Of a DNA stretch of 64,000 nucleotides, positions 25,494 to 35,326 are shown piece after piece. The notes under the pieces were generated by a model. That model was not told the DNA's origin. It did no database searches and was given only the letters and a program-made list of their open reading frames with translations. A program made the position numbers and the translations under genes. Source of the DNA: Amycolatopsis orientalis DSM 43388 (GTDB taxonomy: Bacteria; Actinomycetota; Actinomycetes; Mycobacteriales; Pseudonocardiaceae); contig NZ_ASXG01000124.1 of assembly GCF_000411975.1 (NCBI RefSeq), positions 1-64,000 on the forward strand, given 5' to 3'. The number at the start of each line of letters is the position of its first letter. Position 1 is the first letter of the stretch.

Positions 25494-27502
25494 GACCCGT
25501 ACGGAGTCGTTACGGCAAAGCGGCGGGCTGCGAACCGATGTGCACCTCCTCGCAGCCGACGGTTCTTCGCTTCGCATGGCTGGGCCGTGTGTCCACACGG
25601 GACATGCAGGACCCGACCCTCTCCTTGCCGCGCCAGTTGGGGTCGTCGCAACGCTCGCTTCCCGAAGGCGGCCTCATCGTCGCGCATTTCTACGACGTCG
25701 AGTCCGGGCGCATGGATCTCGACGCTCGTGGAAGCGGCCGCGCGCACGAACAGTTCGACATCCCGATCCCGCGTGACGGGGGTATCCAGGATCTGCTCGC
25801 CGAGGCCGAACGGCCTGATCGGCGGTTCGACTATGTCATCTGCGAGTCGATCGAGCGCACCGCCCGGCACATGTACTACGGCACCACCATCGAACATCGC
25901 TTGGAGCGCGCCGGAGTGCGCCTGCTTGCCGCAGACGAGCCCTTTCAACTGACCACAGTGGACGGTCGAAAACCCAAGACTGCCACGCAACTGTTGACCC
26001 GGCGGGTCAAGCAGAGCATCTCCGAGTTTTACGTCGTAGACATGCTGGAGAAGTCCTGGGACGGCTACGCTACCCACACCGAAGCCGGGTACAACATCGG
26101 CAAAGCCTGCTACGGCTACCGTGCGCGTCACGTACCGCACCCGGTTCCCGCCAAGCGCGCCAAGGGCGCCAAGAAAACCTTCCTCGACGTCGACCCAGCC
26201 CAGGCGCCCGCGGTGCGCAAGGCATACCACTGGCGAATCACCGAACGGCTCGGCTACCAAGCCATCGCGGACCGCCTCAACCTCGACCCCTCCAGCTACC
26301 CGCCGCCCGTCCCCGTCGACCCGAAACGTGCCGTCGGCCGCTGGACCTACTCGAACGTGCGCGACATCCTCACCAATCCCAAGTACACCGGGCACATGGT
26401 GTGGAACCGCAGCGGACGCAAGTCCCGAGGAAACCGCGCCAACCCCATCGGGGAATGGATCTGGACCACGAAACCCGTCCACGAAGCTCTCGTCACCCTG
26501 GAGGACTGGCTGCAAGCCCAGGACGTCAGCGGCCACCGCTTCGGCTCCCGCAGCACCGGCAACAACACCAACGTCAAACATCCCCAGACCAAGCGCAGCT
26601 ACCTGCTGCGCACCTACCTGTTCTGCGGCGACTGCGGCCGCCGCATGAACGGCAAGACCCGCCGAGGCCACGCCTACTACGTCTGCGCCCCGAAGAAGGG
26701 GTACGTCCCCGAGGGGCACCCCGCCGCGGGAAGCTTCTGGATCCGCGAAGACGCCATCGTCGACAAGCTCAACGAGTTCCTGTCCGCCCACATCTTCGGC
26801 ACCTACCGCCGCAGCCTGCTGGGGGATGCCGCTCGCGAACTCGGCGCTGCCGCGCAGCGGGAACGAGAGCAGCGCATCGACGCACTGCGCCGCGAGATCA
26901 ACGACACCGTTCGCATGATCAAGAACGTCGTCCGCAGTTTCGCGCTGTTCGAAAAGCCGACCAAGGAACTTGTCGGCGAGATCAACGACGAGCGCAGTGA
27001 GCTTCACGAACGCAAATCTCAGCTCGAAGTCCAGCTCGCCCAGATCGAGGAGGAGAATCAGCAGGCGGTCAACCCTGACCTGCTTGACGCTCTGCCCGTG
27101 GGCGAGGTTCGGGTCGAGGAGTTGCCCGAGGACGTCGCACGGCGACTCTTCGAAGCCCTCCGGCTTGAGGTGCGCTACCAGAAGCGCGCCAACCAGATCA
27201 AGTGCACAGCCACGCTCGTAGGACCCGCAGTCTCAGCGGTGCGGCAGGCTGCTCGCGGTGCCGTCATCTTACCGTTTGACCGCAGCAAGCGCATTGACCA
27301 GCGTAAACACGAGAAAGAGGAGGATGTCATGTCTGACATCTCTCCCGTTCCCATCCTTGTGGTGCACCCAACAAGCCAGTATGCGAACCTAAACCTGCTG
27401 GTCAGCGGCTTACCGGTCTCCGTGAAGGCCCCTCATGTCAAGGTTCGGCGCGACGGATACGGCCAACCCGCCCGCCGAAACCGCCAGGGTGACTCTCGGT
27501 GA
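25445..27502 (+). CDS. Large serine recombinase / integrase (685 aa)
   Basis: ATG 25445 (MAGPEQVRRWAGQ) follows GGGAGGTG. The catalytic domain begins at about 38; Ser50 in LGRVSTRDMQDP is the nucleophile, and the following VICESIERTARHMYYGTT corresponds to the conserved Arg-containing segment. A recombinase domain (about 200-320) includes TYSNVRDILTNPKYTGHMVW. A zinc ribbon follows (YLFCGDCGRRMNGKTRRGH with a later C). Then comes a long coiled coil (about 460-545), the usual order of large serine integrases. It is probably the integrase of the conjugative element, so an attachment site is expected nearby. Its last 44 codons are closely matched by a remnant at 57463-57589. Confidence 0.93.
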   Translation: MAGPEQVRRWAGQRSVGPVRSRYGKAAGCEPMCTSSQPTVLRFAWLGRVSTRDMQDPTLSLPRQLGSSQRSLPEGGLIVAHFYDVESGRMDLDARGSGRAHEQFDIPIPRDGGIQDLLAEAERPDRRFDYVICESIERTARHMYYGTTIEHRLERAGVRLLAADEPFQLTTVDGRKPKTATQLLTRRVKQSISEFYVVDMLEKSWDGYATHTEAGYNIGKACYGYRARHVPHPVPAKRAKGAKKTFLDVDPAQAPAVRKAYHWRITERLGYQAIADRLNLDPSSYPPPVPVDPKRAVGRWTYSNVRDILTNPKYTGHMVWNRSGRKSRGNRANPIGEWIWTTKPVHEALVTLEDWLQAQDVSGHRFGSRSTGNNTNVKHPQTKRSYLLRTYLFCGDCGRRMNGKTRRGHAYYVCAPKKGYVPEGHPAAGSFWIREDAIVDKLNEFLSAHIFGTYRRSLLGDAARELGAAAQREREQRIDALRREINDTVRMIKNVVRSFALFEKPTKELVGEINDERSELHERKSQLEVQLAQIEEENQQAVNPDLLDALPVGEVRVEELPEDVARRLFEALRLEVRYQKRANQIKCTATLVGPAVSAVRQAARGAVILPFDRSKRIDQRKHEKEEDVMSDISPVPILVVHPTSQYANLNLLVSGLPVSVKAPHVKVRRDGYGQPARRNRQGDSR
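27361..27427 (+). repeat. Recombinase 3'-end repeat, copy 1
   Basis: These 67 nt inside the recombinase 3' end match 57463-57529 at 63 positions. They encode the sequence HPTSQYANLNLLVSGLPVSV. Protein similarity continues for about 20 more residues after the nucleotide match fades. Three of the four mismatches are synonymous, so the match reflects conserved coding sequence rather than a bare recombination core. Confidence 0.8.
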
Positions 27503-27756
27503 CACCTGGGCGGCGAGCGCGGGGTGAAGGCGCGACTTCGCGGTCGGCCAGGGCTGCTACCAGGTATTTTATCTTCCGCTGATTGTGGCAGGCCCTGTCA
27601 TGAGGCATTGTTCGACCCCGTTTCATGTCACGAAATCTGTCACGCCCACCTGCGCCTGGCCCAACTTGCGATTCACCTAATCGTGGCGTAACGACGGTGT
27701 GCCTCAGACCGACTTCGTCCGTGTTGGTCGGCGAACAGTTCTGGTGCGGGAGCACG
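27503..27756 (+). promoter_or_regulatory. Upstream region of the cas operon
   Basis: These 254 bp between the integrase stop and cas3 hold no gene. TGTCACG occurs at 27626-27632 and again at 27638-27644, a 12-bp spacing that would put two protein sites on nearly the same helix face. The stretch around 27565-27590 is AT-rich (ATTTTATCTTCC). The cas promoter must lie here, but I cannot assign -35/-10 boxes with confidence. An element boundary could also be here. Confidence 0.4.
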
Positions 27757-30540
27757 ATGGTACTCAGCGCAGCGGCGCGCTCTGTGTGGGCTAAATCCAC
27801 GGATGAGGTTGGTGGCTGGCTGCCGTTGTGGCAACACATGGATGATGCCGGTGACATCGCGGGTGCCCTGTTCGATGTCTGGCTTCCTGCCAATGTTGTG
27901 GCGCTGTTCGTTGACCAGTTCGGTGGCGACCGGATGCTGGCCCGGTCCGCGATGCAGTTCTTGGCGGGCTCGCACGATTTGGGAAAGGCAACTCCGGCTT
28001 TCGCGGTGCAGCATGTCGGGCTCGCCCAGGTCATGCGCGAACACGGGCTCTATATGCCCACCGGCAAGAGCGGGCTGGTGGATCGGCACGTGGCCCACCA
28101 CGCGGTGGCGAGTCACCATTTGCTGGTTGGATGGCTGGTCGGGAACGGGTGGCCGAAGAATGTCGCTCGGACGTGGGGCGCGATTCTGGGCGGGCATCAC
28201 GGTGTCCCGCCGGACGCCGATTCGGAGAAAGCAGCCCGGCCGAGCGAGGTTCCCGACTTGTACGGCCGGGACACCTGGTCGGCTGTTCAGCGGGAACTGG
28301 TGGAGCGTGTCGTTGGCCGCGTGGGCTTGAGAGCCCGTCTGGACAGGCTGGCCGAGGTGTCCTTGTCCGCCCCGTTTCAGGTGCTGGCGACGGCGTTGGT
28401 GATCGTGTCGGACTGGATTGCCAGCAATCAGGACCTCCTGCCGTATCACCATGGGCGGTTGCCCGAAGTCACTGCAGACCAGGGCCGGGTGCGGCAGGCT
28501 CTCGCTCGACTTCAGCTGCCCTGCCCATGGGCGCCGCGCCCACCGGTCGGTGACAGGGAGTCCTTCTTCGCGGCGCGCTTCCGGTTACCCGCTGGCGCGC
28601 GACCTCGCCCGGTGCAGGAGGCGGCCTGCGAGGTGGCGGAGGCGATGACCGAGCCTGGGCTGCTGGTCGTCGAAGCACCGATGGGTGAGGGCAAGACCGA
28701 GGCAGCGCTGGCGGCGGCCGAGATCCTGGCGGCTCGGTGGGGCGCGGGCGGTGTGCTGGTCGCGCTCCCGACGCAGGCAACGACCGATGCCATGTTCACG
28801 CGGGTGGTCGACTGGCTGGATGGGATGAAGGCAGCAGGGTGCCACGTGGGGGGCTCGATCGTGCTCGGCCATGGCAGAGCACGGTTCAACCGTTTGTATG
28901 AGGGGCTTCTCCCGGCCGGTCGGCTCCGGCAAGTGGGCTGTGACGAGCGAGACGGCGACGGACCTGACCACGCTGTCGCGGCTCATTCCTGGCTGGCCGG
29001 GCGGAAGAAGGCGTTGCTCGCGAACTTCGCTGTCGCGACGATCGACCAGTTGTTGTTCGCAGGGTTGAAAGCGCGCCACCTGATGCTGCGCCATTTGGCG
29101 CTGGCGGGCAAGGTCGTGATGATCGACGAGATCCACGCCTATGACGCCTACATGAACTCGTATCTGCTCAAGGTGCTTACCTGGCTGGGGGCCTATCGCG
29201 TGCCGGTTGTGACGCTTTCGGCGACGCTGCCGGTCGAGCAACGCAGGGCTCTGCTGGCGGCGTACCAGTCCGGATCGGGATCTGACGCGGTCGCGACAAG
29301 TGACGAGACCACATACCCGGCGCTGACGTGGACCCGCGGCAACTCCACGACGACGCGCGCGGTGCCGGCCTCGGGACGGTCTACTTCGGTCGCCCTGAAC
29401 AGTCTCCCGGATGATCTCGACCATCTGGTGTCGCTGCTGTGCGACACGCTTGCCGAGGGAGGAACGGCGCTGGTCGTGCGCAACACCGTGCGCCGGGTTC
29501 TCGCCGCCGCGCAGCGGCTCGAGCAGGAGTTTCCTGGCGAGGTCAGCGTGACGCATGCGCGTTTCATCGTGGCTGACCGGCTGCGCAAGGACACCGAACT
29601 GCTGGATCGCTTCGGCTCCCCACAACGGTCGACGCACCGGCCGTGGCGGCACATCGTGGTCGCGTCGCAGGTCGTGGAACAGTCGCTCGACGTGGACTTC
29701 GACCTTCTGGTCACGGATCTGGCGCCGATCGATCTCGTCCTGCAACGCGTAGGCCGAGTCCATCGGCACCAGCGGGATCGGCCCGCGAGACTCCGTCATG
29801 CGTGTGTTTACGTCACGGGAGCGGATTTCGACGCGAGCCCGCCCCAGCTCGACCCGGCTGCTGAGCGCTACGTGTACGGGCGGTATCCCCTGCTACGTGC
29901 GGCGGCGGTCCTGGTCGGCCATTTCGGTTCGACAGTCGATCTGCCCGGCGACATCGCCCCGCTGGTCCAACTCGCCTACGGGGCCGGTGACATCGGTCCC
30001 GCCGAGTGGCAGGAGGCCATCGCCACGGCACGTGAGCAGTGGTCGGATCGCACGGCGCGGCGCGAGCAGCGGGCCCACGATTTTCAGCTGGCGGGGCCGA
30101 CGCGGCCTGGTAAGGCGATCGTCGGGTGGCTGTCGGCCGGCGTCGGAGAAACCGATGACGACGCGCAGGGTCAGGGGCAGGTCCGGGACGGGGCGCCGAG
30201 CCTGGAAGTACTGCTCGTCTGCCGCGACGCGGACGGCCAGTGGCGCACGCCGGGGTGGCTCGCCGATCAGGGGAGATCGCCCATTCCCTGTGAGAAGACG
30301 CCGCCGAACGACCTCGCCGAAGTCATGGCCGCGTGCGCGTTACGCCTCCCGCTCACCTTCAGCAACGCCGCCGCGGAAGAAGAGCTCTGGCAGGCTACGC
30401 CGCCGGCGTGGGAGCAGTCTCCACTGATTTATCGGCTACCTGTCCTGGTCGTGGATGAGGACGGGTGGGGTCGGATCACCGACCGCCGCATCCGCTACAG
30501 CCAGGAGCGCGGATTGGAGGTCTTCGACGATGCCGGGTGA
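27757..30540 (+). CDS. cas3: CRISPR-associated nuclease/helicase Cas3 (927 aa)
   Basis: I start at ATG 27757 (MVLSAAARSVWAK) with GGGAG just upstream. The HD nuclease domain has the His-Asp pair at 73-74 (GSHDLGK), AHHAVASHH and GGHHG. The superfamily 2 helicase has Walker A APMGEGKTE at 307-315, motif II DEIH at 457-460, SAT at 488-490 and the late motif QRVGRVHRH. All are intact, so this is a full HD-helicase fusion of type I systems. Cas3 is recruited by Cascade to unwind and degrade target DNA. It overlaps cse1 by 11 bp. Confidence 0.97.
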   Translation: MVLSAAARSVWAKSTDEVGGWLPLWQHMDDAGDIAGALFDVWLPANVVALFVDQFGGDRMLARSAMQFLAGSHDLGKATPAFAVQHVGLAQVMREHGLYMPTGKSGLVDRHVAHHAVASHHLLVGWLVGNGWPKNVARTWGAILGGHHGVPPDADSEKAARPSEVPDLYGRDTWSAVQRELVERVVGRVGLRARLDRLAEVSLSAPFQVLATALVIVSDWIASNQDLLPYHHGRLPEVTADQGRVRQALARLQLPCPWAPRPPVGDRESFFAARFRLPAGARPRPVQEAACEVAEAMTEPGLLVVEAPMGEGKTEAALAAAEILAARWGAGGVLVALPTQATTDAMFTRVVDWLDGMKAAGCHVGGSIVLGHGRARFNRLYEGLLPAGRLRQVGCDERDGDGPDHAVAAHSWLAGRKKALLANFAVATIDQLLFAGLKARHLMLRHLALAGKVVMIDEIHAYDAYMNSYLLKVLTWLGAYRVPVVTLSATLPVEQRRALLAAYQSGSGSDAVATSDETTYPALTWTRGNSTTTRAVPASGRSTSVALNSLPDDLDHLVSLLCDTLAEGGTALVVRNTVRRVLAAAQRLEQEFPGEVSVTHARFIVADRLRKDTELLDRFGSPQRSTHRPWRHIVVASQVVEQSLDVDFDLLVTDLAPIDLVLQRVGRVHRHQRDRPARLRHACVYVTGADFDASPPQLDPAAERYVYGRYPLLRAAAVLVGHFGSTVDLPGDIAPLVQLAYGAGDIGPAEWQEAIATAREQWSDRTARREQRAHDFQLAGPTRPGKAIVGWLSAGVGETDDDAQGQGQVRDGAPSLEVLLVCRDADGQWRTPGWLADQGRSPIPCEKTPPNDLAEVMAACALRLPLTFSNAAAEEELWQATPPAWEQSPLIYRLPVLVVDEDGWGRITDRRIRYSQERGLEVFDDAG

Positions 30541-32173
30541 GAGCGAGTTCAATCTTCTCGACGAGCCGTGGATCCTTGTCCTGGCGCCGGATGGGCGCGA
30601 GCACGAGGTCTCGATCCTCGAGTTGTTCGAGCAGGCGGCCGGTTTGACGGTGATCGGGGGTGAGGTTCCCACCCAGGCCTTCGCCATCACGCGGTTGCTG
30701 CTGGCGTTTCTGCATCGCGCGCTCGATGGCCCGCAAGATCAGCAGGAATGGGCAGGTCTGTGGCAGGAACCGATGTTGCCGATGCCGGTGATCCAAGATT
30801 ATGCCGCGCGTGTCCGGTCTCGCTTCGACCTGTTCGATCCGCAGGCCCCGTTCTTCCAGGTCGCTGATCTGCGGACAGAAAAGGGAGAGGCCTCCGGGCT
30901 GGAGAAGATTGTCGCGGATGTGCCCAATGGCGAGCCGCTGTTCACCACGCGGTCGGCGTCGAGCCTGCGGCGGCTTCGCCCTGAAGAGGCCGCGCGCTGG
31001 CTCGTTCACGTGCATGCCTTCGACCCGTCGGGCATCAAGTCGGGTGCCGCAGGTGATCCCACTGTGAAAGGCGGTAAGGGATATCCCATCGGTCCGGGCT
31101 GGTCCGGTCAACTCGGCGGTGTCCTGGCGCAGGGACGTAATCTCCGTGAGAGCCTGTTGCTGAACCTGATCGCCCGGGATGTGCCGTCCTATGTGGACGT
31201 CGGTGGCCCTGGTGACGTGCCGCCGTGGGAGCGGGAGCCGGACACGGCGCGGTGGCGGGAGCGCCCGCCGGAGGGCGCGATCGATCTGTACACGTGGCAG
31301 ACCCGGCGGGTCCGGCTGTTCGGTGGCCGCGATGGGGTCACCGGTGTGTTGCTGTCCAATGGCGACAAGATCCAGCCGCAGAACCGGCACATGGTGGATC
31401 CGCACAGCGCCTGGCGATACAGCGAGGCGCAGAGCAAGAAACTCAAGACGACCGTCTACATGCCGCGGGCGCATGACCCCAATCGGTCGGTGTGGCGGGG
31501 CTTGGCCGCGATGTTGCCGTCGGTCTCGCCAAGGACGGGCCGGGGCGATCAGCCGCAGGCCTTTCTGGCCCCGGGCGTGCTGAAATGGGTCGACGACCTG
31601 GCCGCGGAGGGCGTGCTGCCCGACGAGTTCGTGGTGCGGCTGCGCGCGCTCGGAGTCGAATACGGTGCGCAAAGCGCGACCTACGCCGAGATCGTCGACG
31701 ATGTGTTGCCGTTGCCGGTGCTGCTGCTGCGGGAGGCCAGGCCGGACGCGGGCCGAACGGCCACGGGCGCTGTCGAGGACGCCGAGCAGGCGGCCGGGCG
31801 GGTATGGCGGTTCGCGGAGAACCTCGCGCAGGCCGCGGGGGCGGAGCCGAAGTCGGGCGCGGGTGATCGAGCACAGGAAACGGTGTATGCGGTGCTCGAG
31901 CGGCCGTACCGGGAGTGGCTTGCCGGGCTCGGACCTGGCCGGGAACTCACGGTGGCTCGCACCGCGTGGCAGCGAACCGTGTGGGGCGCCTGCCGGCAGA
32001 TCGGTGACCAGCTGATCAGCGGGGCACCGGCGGCGGCCTGGTCCGGACGTGAGGTGAACCAGCGGTTGGTGAACGTGCCGCTGGCGGAGGTGTGGTTCCA
32101 CTCGGCGCTGCGCACAGCACTTTCGCTCGTGTTCGCCCCCTCGGCGGACCAGGACCTGGAGGCAGTCCGATGA
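30530..32173 (+). CDS. casA: Cascade large subunit Cse1/CasA (547 aa)
   Basis: ATG 30530 (MPGESEFNLLDEPWILVL) has GGAGG upstream and overlaps the cas3 stop. The N-terminal FNLLDEPWI signature and FFQVADLR, LVHVHAFDPSG and GRNLRESLLLNL segments are characteristic of Cse1. The C-terminal part is helical as expected. Cse1 is the large subunit of type I-E Cascade that reads the PAM and recruits Cas3. Its stop overlaps cse2 as ATGA. Confidence 0.95.
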   Translation: MPGESEFNLLDEPWILVLAPDGREHEVSILELFEQAAGLTVIGGEVPTQAFAITRLLLAFLHRALDGPQDQQEWAGLWQEPMLPMPVIQDYAARVRSRFDLFDPQAPFFQVADLRTEKGEASGLEKIVADVPNGEPLFTTRSASSLRRLRPEEAARWLVHVHAFDPSGIKSGAAGDPTVKGGKGYPIGPGWSGQLGGVLAQGRNLRESLLLNLIARDVPSYVDVGGPGDVPPWEREPDTARWRERPPEGAIDLYTWQTRRVRLFGGRDGVTGVLLSNGDKIQPQNRHMVDPHSAWRYSEAQSKKLKTTVYMPRAHDPNRSVWRGLAAMLPSVSPRTGRGDQPQAFLAPGVLKWVDDLAAEGVLPDEFVVRLRALGVEYGAQSATYAEIVDDVLPLPVLLLREARPDAGRTATGAVEDAEQAAGRVWRFAENLAQAAGAEPKSGAGDRAQETVYAVLERPYREWLAGLGPGRELTVARTAWQRTVWGACRQIGDQLISGAPAAAWSGREVNQRLVNVPLAEVWFHSALRTALSLVFAPSADQDLEAVR

Positions 32174-32787
32174 CCCTGGCGGCGGCGGACACCCGATCGC
32201 GGCGGCTGGGCCCACTCGGCCGGGCGCTGGCGTGGCGGATCGAACGGCTGCAGCGCGAGTACCTGCGCGCCGCACCCTCCGCGCGTGCCGATCTGGCGCG
32301 GTTGCGGCGCGGGCTGGGGAAGCCCGCGGGCAGCGTGCCGGACCTGTGGGAGATCACGGTGGGCGCGGTCCCGGAGGAACTCACCTGGCAGCGGGACGAG
32401 CCGAGCTACGCCGAGCAGGCCGCCCATGCGGCGCTGACCCTGTACGCGCTGCATCAGCAGTCGCTGACGGTGCCCGCCCACGTGCCCGGGGTGTCGTTCG
32501 GGCGTGCGGTGGGCCGTCTGCGGTTCAGCGATGCGCGCAGCGAGGAGGCCGTGACTCGGCGGTTCATGGCGGTGGCGACCGCCCAGTCGGTCGACGAGGT
32601 GCTCATGCACGCTCGCGGCCTGATCACCCAGCTGCGTACCGAGCGGCAGGGGCTCGACTACGCCCGGTTCGCCGATGACGTGGCCGGGTTGCTCACGCCG
32701 GCCGGTGCGCAGCGCGTCCGGTTGGCGTGGGGACGCGCGTTCTATCGGACCACGGCCGATGACGACTCCACCAGCGATCCGGAATGA
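32170..32787 (+). CDS. casB: Cascade small subunit Cse2/CasB (205 aa)
   Basis: ATG 32170 overlaps the cse1 stop. The all-helical protein has the family pattern: Arg-rich first third (ADLARLRRGLGKPAGSVPDL), AEQAAHAALTLYALHQQS in the middle, and SEEAVTRRFMAVATAQSVD near residue 130. Cse2 forms the belly dimer of Cascade and stabilises the displaced strand. The length is normal for actinobacterial versions. It is followed by cas7 after 9 bp. Confidence 0.95.
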   Translation: MTLAAADTRSRRLGPLGRALAWRIERLQREYLRAAPSARADLARLRRGLGKPAGSVPDLWEITVGAVPEELTWQRDEPSYAEQAAHAALTLYALHQQSLTVPAHVPGVSFGRAVGRLRFSDARSEEAVTRRFMAVATAQSVDEVLMHARGLITQLRTERQGLDYARFADDVAGLLTPAGAQRVRLAWGRAFYRTTADDDSTSDPE

Positions 32788-32796
32788 GGACAGTTC

Positions 32797-33927
32797 ATGA
32801 GCCAGACTTTCATCGACCTGCACATCCTGCAGACCGTGCCGCCGAGCAACATCAACCGTGATGACACCGGTAGCCCGAAGACCGCGACCTACGGCGGGGT
32901 ACGCCGGGCACGGGTCTCCAGCCAGGCCTGGAAGCGCGCCACGCGCGTCGCGTTCGACGACTACCTCGACCGCAATGAGCTGGGAGTGCGCACCAAACGC
33001 GTACCGGAGCTGATCGCCGAGGCGATAGAAACTCGCGCTCCGTATCTGGGGCAGCAGGCACGGGAGCTGGCCGCCGAGACGACACGGCAGATCGGCATGA
33101 AGGTCGACGTACCGAAGAAGCAGACCGGGCACGAGCCGGCCCCCGAGGTCGGCTACCTGGTGTTCCTGAGCCGGCGGCAGATCGAGAATCTGGCGCAGGC
33201 GGCGATCGAGGCCGCCGATTCCGACGACGTGGGCAAGGCACTCAAAGCGGCGAAGGTCAAGGAACTCGCCGACCGTGATCATTCGGTCGACATCGCACTG
33301 TTCGGGCGGATGGTGGCCGACCAGGCCGACATCAACGTCGACGCCGCCGCGCAGGTCGCCCACGCGATCAGCGTGCACCCCGTGGAGACGGAGTTCGACT
33401 ACTTCACCGCGGTCGATGATCGCAACACCGAGGAGGAAACGGGTGCCGGCATGATCGGCACCGTCGAGTTCAACTCCTCGACGCTCTATCGTTACGCGAC
33501 AGTCAATGTGGGCCGGCTGCGCGAGACCCTCGGCGACACGCTCGCGACCCGGCGGGCCGTGGAGGCTTTCGTGTCGGCGTTCGTGCGGTCGATGCCGACG
33601 GGCAAGCAGAACACCTTCGCCAACCGCACCCTGCCGGAGGCGGTCGTGGTGCAGGTGCGTGAGAGCCAGCCGATCAACCTGGTCGGTGCGTTCGAGCATC
33701 CGGTCCGGGAACTCGGTGTGGTGGGCCGGATCAAGGCCGCGTCGGACGCGTTACGTGACGAGGCCCGCGAGATCGAACGCGCCTACGGTGAGTGCCCGAT
33801 CGCGGCGTGGGTGACCCGGGTCGGGGACGACACGGCCGGTCTGGACGATCTCGGTCAGAACGTGGCGCTTTCCACGCTCGTGACCAACGTGGGCGATCTG
33901 GTCGCGGCCCGGCTGGACCAGTCATGA
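32797..33927 (+). CDS. cas7e: Cascade backbone Cas7e/CasC (376 aa)
   Basis: ATG 32797 (MSQTFIDLHILQTVPPSN) with GAGGA upstream. The opening IDLHILQTVPPSNINRDD and the following RRARVSSQAWKRATR are diagnostic of Cas7e/Cse4. YFTAVDD and GMIGTVEFNSSTLYRYATVN are further family blocks. Six copies form the crRNA-binding backbone of Cascade. Its stop overlaps the cas5 start. Confidence 0.97.
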   Translation: MSQTFIDLHILQTVPPSNINRDDTGSPKTATYGGVRRARVSSQAWKRATRVAFDDYLDRNELGVRTKRVPELIAEAIETRAPYLGQQARELAAETTRQIGMKVDVPKKQTGHEPAPEVGYLVFLSRRQIENLAQAAIEAADSDDVGKALKAAKVKELADRDHSVDIALFGRMVADQADINVDAAAQVAHAISVHPVETEFDYFTAVDDRNTEEETGAGMIGTVEFNSSTLYRYATVNVGRLRETLGDTLATRRAVEAFVSAFVRSMPTGKQNTFANRTLPEAVVVQVRESQPINLVGAFEHPVRELGVVGRIKAASDALRDEAREIERAYGECPIAAWVTRVGDDTAGLDDLGQNVALSTLVTNVGDLVAARLDQS

Positions 33928-34661
33928 GCGTGGTCGCCTTGCGGCTGGCGGGACCCCTGCAGTCCTGGGGTGCCGGCAGCCGGTTCGTGCGGCGGGCGAC
34001 CGAGCGGGAACCCACCAAGAGCGGCGTGATCGGACTCGTCGCCGCCGCGTACGGGTTACGCCGGACCGACCCACTCGAGGACCTGCTCGGGCTGCGCCTC
34101 GGCGTGCGCGTCGACCAGCCCGGCCAGCTCATGAGGGACTTTCAGACCGCCCAGCGCGCGAAACGCGAACGCGACGGCAGCCTCACGTGGCACTCGCTGC
34201 CGCTGTCGCATCGCTACTACCTCACCGACGCCGCGTTCCTGGCTGTGTTGGAAGGGGACCGGTCACTGGTCGAGAGCATCGACCAAGCCATCCGAGCGCC
34301 CCAGTTCCCCCTCTACCTCGGTCGCCGATCGTGCCCACCCGCTGGGCCTATCGCTCTGGGCGTGACCGACGACGACCTGCACACCGCGCTCGCCACCTGG
34401 TCGTGGCAGGCCGGCTCAGCCGTGCAACGCCAGCACCGCGAGCGCGTGGTACGACTCGCGATCATGCGAGACGCCGCGCCCGGCGAGCCCGGCACGGAGT
34501 CGATGCGCGACGCACCGGTGAGCTTCGATCCCAACCGTCGCGAATACGCCTGGCGACCCGTCACACGCGGCAGCGTCGAGATCGCCAACCCGCACGGCGT
34601 GGTCGACCCCTCCACGGAGCACAACCCGATGTCGGCGTTGGGAGGACCTTCGTGTTCCTGA
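33924..34661 (+). CDS. cas5e: Cascade subunit Cas5e/CasD (245 aa)
   Basis: ATG 33924 overlaps the cas7 stop. The RAMP-fold N-terminus LRLAGPLQSWGAGSRF and the block REPTKSGVIGLVAAAYG are hallmarks of Cas5e. PLYLGRRSCPPAGPI is the conserved late segment. It caps the 5' handle of the crRNA in Cascade. Length is usual for type I-E. Confidence 0.96.
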   Translation: MSVVALRLAGPLQSWGAGSRFVRRATEREPTKSGVIGLVAAAYGLRRTDPLEDLLGLRLGVRVDQPGQLMRDFQTAQRAKRERDGSLTWHSLPLSHRYYLTDAAFLAVLEGDRSLVESIDQAIRAPQFPLYLGRRSCPPAGPIALGVTDDDLHTALATWSWQAGSAVQRQHRERVVRLAIMRDAAPGEPGTESMRDAPVSFDPNRREYAWRPVTRGSVEIANPHGVVDPSTEHNPMSALGGPSCS

Positions 34662-35326
34662 CCCAGATGCCGATCAATCCTCGCCGCCGCGGATCGCGGT
34701 TGTTGCTGTCGTCACCGCACGCGATGCACGCCGCCGTACTGGCCGGATTCGCCGATGCGCGACCCACCGAGCGAGGGCGCGTGCTGTGGCGCGTCGACAC
34801 CTACGGCACCCATCGGGTTCTGCTGTTCGTCGCCAGCCCGGGCAAGCCCGACTTCACCCACATCGTCGAGCAAGCCGGCTGGCCCTCCACCGAGGCGTGG
34901 GACACGCGCGTCTACGACGGGCTGCTGGAGTCGCTGCGCAAAGGACAACGATGGCAGTTCCGGTTGACCGCCAACCCCGTGCACTCGGTCCGGCTGCGCG
35001 ACGGGGAGGACACCAAACCCGTCGGACACGTCACGATCGCGCAGCAGCAACAATGGCTGCTCGGCCGGGCCGCCCGGCTCGGATTCCGTATCCCCGACAG
35101 TGCGGTCGGACAGGGCGAACACGACCTCGCGGTGGTCGAACGAGGCATCCGCCGCTTCGGCCGCAAAGGTGTGCGGGTCACGCTGTCCACAGCGACGTTC
35201 GAAGGCCACCTCGACGTCGAGGACACCACGCTGCTCAAACGCGCGCTGACCTTCGGCATCGGCCGCGCCAAGTCCTACGGCTGCGGACTGCTCACCCTCG
35301 CCGCCCCGGCCGGAAGCTCCGCATGA
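34652..35326 (+). CDS. cas6e: crRNA endoribonuclease Cas6e/CasE (224 aa)
   Basis: I choose GTG 34652 (MFLTQMPINPRRRG) because GGAGG lies at 34641-34645; the gene overlaps cas5 by 10 bp. SPHAMHAAVLAGF near residues 22-34 holds the likely catalytic His region, and the Gly-rich loop GIGRAKSYGCGLLTL is near the C-terminus. Cas6e cleaves the pre-crRNA at the base of the repeat hairpin; the repeat here has a clear CCCCGC/GCGGGG stem. Its stop overlaps cas1. Confidence 0.95.
   Translation: MFLTQMPINPRRRGSRLLLSSPHAMHAAVLAGFADARPTERGRVLWRVDTYGTHRVLLFVASPGKPDFTHIVEQAGWPSTEAWDTRVYDGLLESLRKGQRWQFRLTANPVHSVRLRDGEDTKPVGHVTIAQQQQWLLGRAARLGFRIPDSAVGQGEHDLAVVERGIRRFGRKGVRVTLSTATFEGHLDVEDTTLLKRALTFGIGRAKSYGCGLLTLAAPAGSSA

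Noticed and set aside
31681..33699. A 672-codon minus-strand open frame across cse1, cse2 and cas7
   Set aside because: It lies antisense to three certain cas genes and lacks any recognisable domain or ribosome site.
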